The notes beneath the pieces are model-generated. The model worked only from the letters and a program-made list of their open reading frames with translations. It did not search any database and was not told where the DNA came from. DNA of 64,000 bases from Streptomyces cathayae (lineage in GTDB: Bacteria; Actinomycetota; Actinomycetes; Streptomycetales; Streptomycetaceae). The translations under genes and the position numbers were made by a program. Of the stretch, positions 59,139 to 64,000 are shown one piece after another (the first letter of the stretch is position 1; each line of letters begins with the position of its first letter). The DNA is taken from assembly GCF_029760955.1 (NCBI RefSeq), contig NZ_CP121682.1, positions 3,348,001 to 3,412,000 of the forward strand, given 5' to 3'.

Positions 59139-59969
59139 ATGTCCCACACCGCTCACATACGCAGCCACCGGAAACCCCGCCGCACCGCGCCGTCCACGAT
59201 GGCGATGCGGGCCGGAGTCGCCAGTGGTGTTCTCAGCACCCTGGCAGTGGCCGGGGCGTCGGCGGCGAACGCCGCCGAGCCGGTGACGCAGACCCTCGAA
59301 CTGCCCACCCTGACGGCCGACCTGTCCACTCAGGTCGCCCAGTCCGCGCAGGCCACCCAGCTGGCCGCCGCGAACTACCAACTGCAGGCCGAGCGGGACA
59401 CCGCCGCGGCCGAGGCCGCCAAGGAGGCGAAGGCAGACCTCGCCGAGGCCAAGAAGAAGGCCGAGGCGAGGAAGAAGGCCGCCGAGGAGGCCCGCAAGGC
59501 CGCCGCCGAGCGCGCCACCCGTGACGCGGAGCGCGCCGTCCTCACCACCAACGCGGGCGCCACGAGCGCGACGGCCACCACGGCTTCCACGGCCACCGCC
59601 TCCGCGCCGGCCAGCGGCAGTGTCGCGACCGTCGTCGCCTTCCTCAAGGCGCAGGTGGGCGACGCCTACGTCATGGGCGCCACGGGTCCCAACGCCTGGG
59701 ACTGCTCCAGCCTGGTGCAGGCCGCGTTCAAGCAGGTCGGCGTCGACCTGCCGCGCGTCTCGCAGGACCAGTCGACCGTCGGCACCGACGTCTCGCTGTC
59801 CAACCTCCAGGTCGGCGACATCCTGTACTGGGGCGGCAAGGGTTCCGCCTACCACACGGGCGTCTACATCGGTAACGGTCAGTACCTGGACGCCGCCAAC
59901 CCGTCCAAGGGCGTCGTCATCCAGGATCTCTCCGGCTACCCCGCCTCGGGTGCCGTGCGCGTGCTCTGA
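59139..59969 (+). CDS. Secreted NlpC/P60 peptidoglycan endopeptidase
   Basis: 276 aa. Long basic N-terminus and hydrophobic signal (about 22-46, likely cut after ANA), then a coiled coil (about 75-135, KKAEARKKAAEEARKAAAER) and an Ala/Thr linker. The NlpC/P60 catalytic domain has Cys189 in WDCSSLVQAAF and His239 in YHTGVYIG. It cleaves stem peptides in the wall. Start uncertain: ATG 59139 fits the signal peptide, but ATG 59109 and GTG 59082 are in frame and none has a well-spaced ribosome site. Confidence 0.9.
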   Translation: MSHTAHIRSHRKPRRTAPSTMAMRAGVASGVLSTLAVAGASAANAAEPVTQTLELPTLTADLSTQVAQSAQATQLAAANYQLQAERDTAAAEAAKEAKADLAEAKKKAEARKKAAEEARKAAAERATRDAERAVLTTNAGATSATATTASTATASAPASGSVATVVAFLKAQVGDAYVMGATGPNAWDCSSLVQAAFKQVGVDLPRVSQDQSTVGTDVSLSNLQVGDILYWGGKGSAYHTGVYIGNGQYLDAANPSKGVVIQDLSGYPASGAVRVL

Positions 59970-60011
59970 GCCGCGCCCCCGCGGACAGATCGGGCTCGAA
60001 CGGGCCCGGTT

Positions 60012-60066
60012 CGCACGGGTTGGAGGGCCGCTGCCACCGAGTGGCAGCGGCCCTCCAACCCGTGCG
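60012..60066. terminator. Perfect 25-bp hairpin after the NlpC/P60 gene
   Basis: Arms 60012-60036 and 60042-60066 pair perfectly over 25 bp around a five-base loop, 42 bases beyond the stop. It is placed to end transcription from both sides. Confidence 0.85.
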
Positions 60067-60292
60067 TTCCCCATGCAGCCGGACACCCGACCATCCGGCC
60101 GAGATGGCCTGTATGCCCGAATCATCACTCACGTGGCGTGTGGTGACGGGGTGACATCTCATCGGCCGGGCGCCGTACGGCGCCGTGGCGGCCCCGCACG
60201 GCGCCCGGGACACGCGTCGGCGGCCGGGAGTCCGTCCGTCCGGCCCCGGCCGCCCACAGCGCCCCTCACGGCTCCCGCACGCGCGGGACGCC

Positions 60293-61576
60293 TCACGCCT
60301 TCGGCGCCACCTTGCTCAGACCGTTGATGACGCGGTCCATCGCGTCGCCGCCCGTCGGGTCGGTCAGGTTGGCGAGCAGCTTCAGGGTGAACTTCATCAG
60401 CATCGGGTGCGTCAGACCGCGCTGGGCCGCGATCTGCATGATCTTCGGATTGCCGATGAGCTTCACGAACGCGCGGCCGAGGGTGTAGTAGCCGCCGTAG
60501 GTGTCCTTCAGGACGCGCGGGTAACGCTGGAGGGCGATCTCCCGCTGGGCCGGAGTCGCCCGGGCGTGCGCCTGGACGATGACCTCGGCGGCGATCTGCG
60601 CGGACTCCATGGCGTAGGCGATGCCCTCGCCGTTGAAGGGGTTGACCAGACCGCCCGCGTCACCGACGAGCAACAGCCCGCGCGTGTAGTGCGGCTGGCG
60701 GTTGAAGGCCATCGGGAGCGCGGCGCCGCGGATCGGGCCGGTCATGTTGTCCGGGGTGTAGCCCCAGTCCTCGGGCAGCGAGGCGCACCAGGCCTTCAGG
60801 ATCTCGCGCCAGTCCAGTTCCTTGAAGGAGGCAGAGGTGTTGAGCACGCCCAGGCCGACGTTGCTCGTCCCGTCGCCCATGCCGAAGATCCAGCCGTAGC
60901 CGGGCAGCAGCCGGTCCTGCGGACCGCGGCGGTCCCACAGTTCCAGCCAGGACTCCAGGTAGTCGTCGTCGTGGCGGGGCGAGGTGAAGTACGTACGGAC
61001 CGCGACGCCCATCGGCCGGTCCTCGCGGCGGTGCAGCCCCATCCCCAGGGACAGCCGGGTGGAGTTGCCGTCGGCGGCCACCACCAGCGGGGCGTGGAAG
61101 GTGACGTCCCGCTTCTCCTCGCCGAGCCTCGCCTTCACACCGGTGATGCGGCCGGTGCGGTCGTCGATGATCGGCGCGCCCACGTTGCAGCGCTCGTACA
61201 GCCGCGCGCCGGCCTTCTGGGCCTGCCGGGCGAGCTGCTCGTCGAAGTCGTCGCGCTTGCGGACCAGGCCGTAGTCGGGGAAGGAGGCGAGTTCCGGCCA
61301 GTCGAGCTGGAGGCGGACCCCGCCGCCGATGATGCGCAGGCCCTTGTTGCGCAGCCAGCCCGCCTCCTCGGAGATGTCGATGCCCATCGCGACGAGTTGC
61401 TTGGTGGCGCGCGGGGTGAGGCCGTCGCCGCAGACCTTCTCCCGCGGAAACGCGGTCTTCTCCAGCAGGAGCACGTCGAGACCGGACCTGGCCAGGTGGT
61501 ACGCGGTGGTGGAGCCGGCTGGCCCCGCGCCCACGACGATCACGTCGGCGGTGTTGTCGGAGAGGGGCTCGGTCAC
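60293..61576 (-). CDS. Geranylgeranyl-reductase-family FAD-dependent oxidoreductase, MenJ-like
   Basis: 427 aa. FAD-binding GxGxxG in VIVVGAGPAGSTTAYHLARS, the family motif EKVCGDGLTPRA, a second FAD contact in LVVAADGNST and the GDAGGLVNPFNGEGIAYAME end. Family members saturate isoprenoid double bonds; in mycobacteria MenJ reduces one isoprene unit of menaquinone. The nearby menG and the nuo operon support a menaquinone role, but reduction of other isoprenoids is possible. Confidence 0.87.
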   Translation of the reverse strand: MTEPLSDNTADVIVVGAGPAGSTTAYHLARSGLDVLLLEKTAFPREKVCGDGLTPRATKQLVAMGIDISEEAGWLRNKGLRIIGGGVRLQLDWPELASFPDYGLVRKRDDFDEQLARQAQKAGARLYERCNVGAPIIDDRTGRITGVKARLGEEKRDVTFHAPLVVAADGNSTRLSLGMGLHRREDRPMGVAVRTYFTSPRHDDDYLESWLELWDRRGPQDRLLPGYGWIFGMGDGTSNVGLGVLNTSASFKELDWREILKAWCASLPEDWGYTPDNMTGPIRGAALPMAFNRQPHYTRGLLLVGDAGGLVNPFNGEGIAYAMESAQIAAEVIVQAHARATPAQREIALQRYPRVLKDTYGGYYTLGRAFVKLIGNPKIMQIAAQRGLTHPMLMKFTLKLLANLTDPTGGDAMDRVINGLSKVAPKA

Positions 61577-61674
61577 GGCGGGATCTCCCCAAGTTCGATA
61601 TCTGCGTGCCGACAGGCACTGGACACGGGCAGTCTATGCAGCGGAATCGATCACCCGGCTGAAGGGCTGCTTCC

Positions 61675-62181
61675 GTGAACCGAGCTCTGCCCGCTGTACG
61701 GCTCCGTGTACCCACCCACGAGGACGCCTTCGCCTGGCACCGGGTCTTCGCCGATCCGGACGTCATGGAGTTCCACGGCGGCGAGGCCGCGGAGCTGTCG
61801 GTCTACGAGGAACTCACCGCCCGCCAGCGGCGGCACGACGCCGAGCGCGGGTTCTGCCTGTGGACCGTGGTCGACGAGTCGGACCGCGTCCTCGGCTTCA
61901 CGGGCGCCCAGCCCTGGGAACGGGCCTGGGGCCCGACGGGCGAGATCGAGATCGGCTGGCGCCTCGGCCGGGAGCACTGGGGCAGGGGGTACGCGACCGC
62001 CGCCGCACGGCAGACCCTGGAACGGGTGCGCGCCACGGGCGTCTCGGACGTGGTCGCCATGGTCGACGCCCGCAACACCCGCTCGGCCGCGGTCACCCGG
62101 CGGCTCGGCATGCGTCTCGCCGGGACGTTCATCACCCCGGTCTCACGCCGGGAGGGACACTGCTACCGGCTGACCCTGTGA
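61675..62181 (+). CDS. GNAT-family N-acetyltransferase (RimJ/RimL-like)
   Basis: 168 aa. Acetyl-CoA-binding motif A is LGREHWGRGYATAAARQTLE and motif B follows with ARNTRSAAVTRRLGMRLAG. It belongs to the Acetyltransf_3 group that modifies protein N-termini or small molecules. GTG start with GAAGGG upstream. The gene lies alone between opposite-strand neighbours. Confidence 0.88.
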   Translation: MNRALPAVRLRVPTHEDAFAWHRVFADPDVMEFHGGEAAELSVYEELTARQRRHDAERGFCLWTVVDESDRVLGFTGAQPWERAWGPTGEIEIGWRLGREHWGRGYATAAARQTLERVRATGVSDVVAMVDARNTRSAAVTRRLGMRLAGTFITPVSRREGHCYRLTL

Positions 62182-62216
62182 AACCGGAATCCTGAACCAC
62201 CGTTTCGACTACGCGA

Positions 62217-62233
62217 TGTGACAGATTGTCACA
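62217..62233. promoter_or_regulatory. 17-bp palindrome upstream of the PASTA-like gene
   Basis: TGTGACA-GAT-TGTCACA is a perfect 7-bp inverted repeat with a three-base centre, 80 bases before the next gene. It resembles a CRP/FNR- or GntR-type operator half-site arrangement. No regulator gene adjoins. Confidence 0.55.
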
Positions 62234-62296
62234 GATAGCCACGCATCGCTTCCTGTCGGCGCACGGCCGGGTCTACCCTGCCGGTACCGCTGGGGG

Positions 62297-62668
62297 GTGA
62301 GGTCCGTGCGTGTGACACCCAGAAGAACGGACAGGACGCCGGAAGTGCGTGTTCCGCGCCTGGTCGGCCTGATGGCCGTGGACGCGCGCGAGTCCGCCCG
62401 TACACACGACCTGCTCCTCGACGCGCCGGACCGGCCGGACTTCCGCCGCACCGTGGTCGACCACGTCGTGCGCCAGTATCCGCAGCCGGGCGTCGAGGTG
62501 CCCCGGGGCTCCCTGGTCCATGTGTGGTTCGACTTCGGTGAGGGGGACGGCGGCGGCGGGGTGCGCGAGCCGCGCGCACCCCTGCCGCCCGGCGGCGGCA
62601 TCCGGCGCGAACGGGAGGAACCCCGTGAGCCGGCCGCCCCCTGCGCGGCCGTCCTCAGCCGGCCTTGA
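62297..62668 (+). CDS. Small PASTA-like domain protein
   Basis: 123 aa. Residues 20-80 resemble a single PASTA domain: [20 protein letters not shown] at the start and [17 protein letters not shown] at the end. The last 40 residues are Pro/Arg/Gly-rich. No kinase, signal peptide or membrane helix, so the link to peptidoglycan sensing is weak. In-frame GTG codons at 62306 and 62312 are alternative starts. Its 3' end overlaps the menG end by 14 bases. Confidence 0.65.
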   Translation: MRSVRVTPRRTDRTPEVRVPRLVGLMAVDARESARTHDLLLDAPDRPDFRRTVVDHVVRQYPQPGVEVPRGSLVHVWFDFGEGDGGGGVREPRAPLPPGGGIRREREEPREPAAPCAAVLSRP

Positions 62669-63350
62669 AGCCCCGGTGCAGCGCGACCACACCGCCCGTG
62701 AGGTTGCGCCACGCCACCTTCGTCCAGCCGGCGCCCTGCAGCCGCTCGGCCAGGGCGGGCTGGTCGGGCCAGGCCCGGATGGACTCGGCGAGGTAGACGT
62801 ACGCGTCGGGGTTCGACGACACCGACCGCGCGACCGGCGGCAGCGCGCGCATCAGGTACTCGGTGTAGACGGTGCGGAACGGCGCCCACGTGGGGTGCGA
62901 GAACTCGCAGATGACGATCCGTCCGCCGGGCCGGGTCACCCGGTGCATCTCGCGCAGCGCGGCGTCCGTCTCCTGGACGTTGCGCAGCCCGAAGGAGATG
63001 GTGACGGCGTCGAAGACGTCGTCCTTGAACGGCAGCCGGGTGGCGTCGCCGGCCGTGTAGGGCAGCCAGTCCCGGCGCTGCTTGCCGACCCGGAGCATGC
63101 CGAGGGAGAAGTCGCAGGGGACGACGTAGGCACCGGCCCGCGCGAAGGGCTCCGAGGACGTGCCCGTGCCGGCCGCCAGGTCCAGGACCTTCTGCCCGGG
63201 GCGCGCGTCGACCGCCTTCGCCACCTCCTTGCGCCAGATCCGGTCCTGGCCGAGCGACAGCACGTCGTTCGTCAGGTCGTACCGTTCCGCCACGTCGTCG
63301 AACATCGAGGCGACTTCGTGCGGCTGCTTGTCCAGGGTTGCGCGGGTCAC
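62655..63350 (-). CDS. menG: Demethylmenaquinone methyltransferase
   Basis: Last step of menaquinone synthesis: C-methylates demethylmenaquinone with SAM (UbiE family). 231 aa with the family start [23 protein letters not shown] site [32 protein letters not shown] and the UbiE signature [20 protein letters not shown] start. No ubiquinone genes are present, so the menaquinone role is favoured. Confidence 0.93.
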   Translation of the reverse strand: MTRATLDKQPHEVASMFDDVAERYDLTNDVLSLGQDRIWRKEVAKAVDARPGQKVLDLAAGTGTSSEPFARAGAYVVPCDFSLGMLRVGKQRRDWLPYTAGDATRLPFKDDVFDAVTISFGLRNVQETDAALREMHRVTRPGGRIVICEFSHPTWAPFRTVYTEYLMRALPPVARSVSSNPDAYVYLAESIRAWPDQPALAERLQGAGWTKVAWRNLTGGVVALHRGFKAG

Positions 63351-63470
63351 GGGAGTTCGGCCTCACTTGTCCGGGTACGGGGCTTTCTCAGGATCGGTGC
63401 GTGCGTCATTGTCTCAGTCGGCCCCCTCTGTCTCACTGCCCCGGTGCGTCCCCCGGCCCCGGTCGGTCCG

Positions 63471-64000
63471 TCAGCGGCGCCGGTGCACCAGCCGGCCGCC
63501 CACGACGGTGGCCACGCAGGTCGACGCCCCGGCACGGACCAGCTCGGCCCGGTCCGCCACGTCGAACACCGCGAACCGGGCGGGTCCGCCCGGAACCGGC
63601 TTCGGCAGCAGGACGAGCGGCACCGGCGAGAAGGACGGCGGCCCCGGCAGGCGCGCCGGACGAGCGCCCACCACGAGCCCGGCCCGGCGCACGGCGTCCA
63701 GGGCCGGCCGGCCGCGCAGCTCGCCCGCGACGGCGACCGTTCCGTGCGCCAGCAGCCGCTGCACCCCGCGGCGCGCGCTGGCGCCGCGCCGTGACGCGTC
63801 GGCGCGGAAGATCTCCTGCGCCCGCTCCCCGGTGATCGGCTCGGTGCCGAACTCGTCGGCCTCGCGCGGGTCCGGGTGGTAGGTCCCTTCGAGCAGCTCG
63901 GGCCCGTAGGGGTTGAGCAACCCGGGGGTGAGGATGCCGGGCCACCGCCGCACCCGCGCCTGCGGGCGGGCGGCGGCCAGCTCCTCGTACGGGCCGACGG
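63471..64000 (-). CDS. Imidazolonepropionase-like amidohydrolase-family protein (5' end outside window)
   Basis: The C-terminal 176 residues are visible and the frame is open to the right edge (VGPYEELAAARPQARVRRWP), so the gene continues. Recognisable are ILTPGLLNPYGPELLEGTYH, resembling the end of the metal-binding strand of amidohydrolases, and the terminal DVADRAELVRAGASTCVATV, a small beta-barrel end. In Streptomyces such genes accompany menaquinone (futalosine) genes, but the catalytic part lies outside the window and the function cannot be judged. Confidence 0.7.
   Translation of the reverse strand, partial: VGPYEELAAARPQARVRRWPGILTPGLLNPYGPELLEGTYHPDPREADEFGTEPITGERAQEIFRADASRRGASARRGVQRLLAHGTVAVAGELRGRPALDAVRRAGLVVGARPARLPGPPSFSPVPLVLLPKPVPGGPARFAVFDVADRAELVRAGASTCVATVVGGRLVHRRR

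Overview
The window is very GC-rich, uses many GTG starts and GTGA/ATGA stop-start overlaps, and carries actinomycete gene sets: a Rex-type operator before nuoA, a ydaO riboswitch before a cell-wall hydrolase, KorAB, a menaquinone C-methyltransferase and a MenJ-like reductase. This points to a Streptomyces or close relative chromosome, in a core-like region. I see no insertion sequence, prophage, integrase, CRISPR array, tRNA or rRNA.

Layout. 1-8039 (minus): a second, incomplete complex I cluster, nuoA-B-C-H-I-J-K-L-M, with M running off the left edge; it has no nuoD, E, F or G. 8205-11959 (plus): two closely related sensor kinases and one LuxR-type response regulator. 12226-15232 (plus): korAB, 2-oxoacid:ferredoxin oxidoreductase. 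15292-16636: a divergent HxlR-type regulator and NmrA-like quinone reductase with an operator-like repeat between them. 16835-25510: a RarD transporter, a TPR protein, an amidase, a LolA-like anchored protein, a trans-polyprenyl diphosphate synthase, a c-di-AMP riboswitch with secreted transglycosylase, and a HAD phosphatase.

25833-36957: a cell-surface glycan-type locus. Three plus-strand genes (CelD-like GNAT, GT2 glycosyltransferase, polysaccharide deacetylase) converge on five tightly coupled minus-strand genes (DegT-like aminotransferase, flippase fusion, large membrane protein, small membrane protein, anchored glycoside hydrolase). 37250-41729: fumarylacetoacetase, an M56-type peptidase and RecQ.

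41970-58136 (minus): the complete 14-gene nuoA-N operon for proton-pumping NADH:menaquinone oxidoreductase; ten of its thirteen junctions overlap, and a Rex-operator-like site lies upstream of nuoA. 59139-64000: a secreted NlpC/P60 hydrolase, a geranylgeranyl-reductase-family flavoprotein, a GNAT acetyltransferase, a small PASTA-like protein, menG and a partial amidohydrolase.

How they fit. Complex I, MenG, the MenJ-like reductase and possibly the polyprenyl synthase are all tied to menaquinone respiration. The second nuo cluster lacks the NADH-input module and lies near ferredoxin-reducing KorAB, so a ferredoxin-linked role is a testable idea. Two cell-wall hydrolases and the glycan locus make up an envelope theme. 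Short degenerate tandem repeats (9-23 bp) recur at gene ends and in protein tails across the window.
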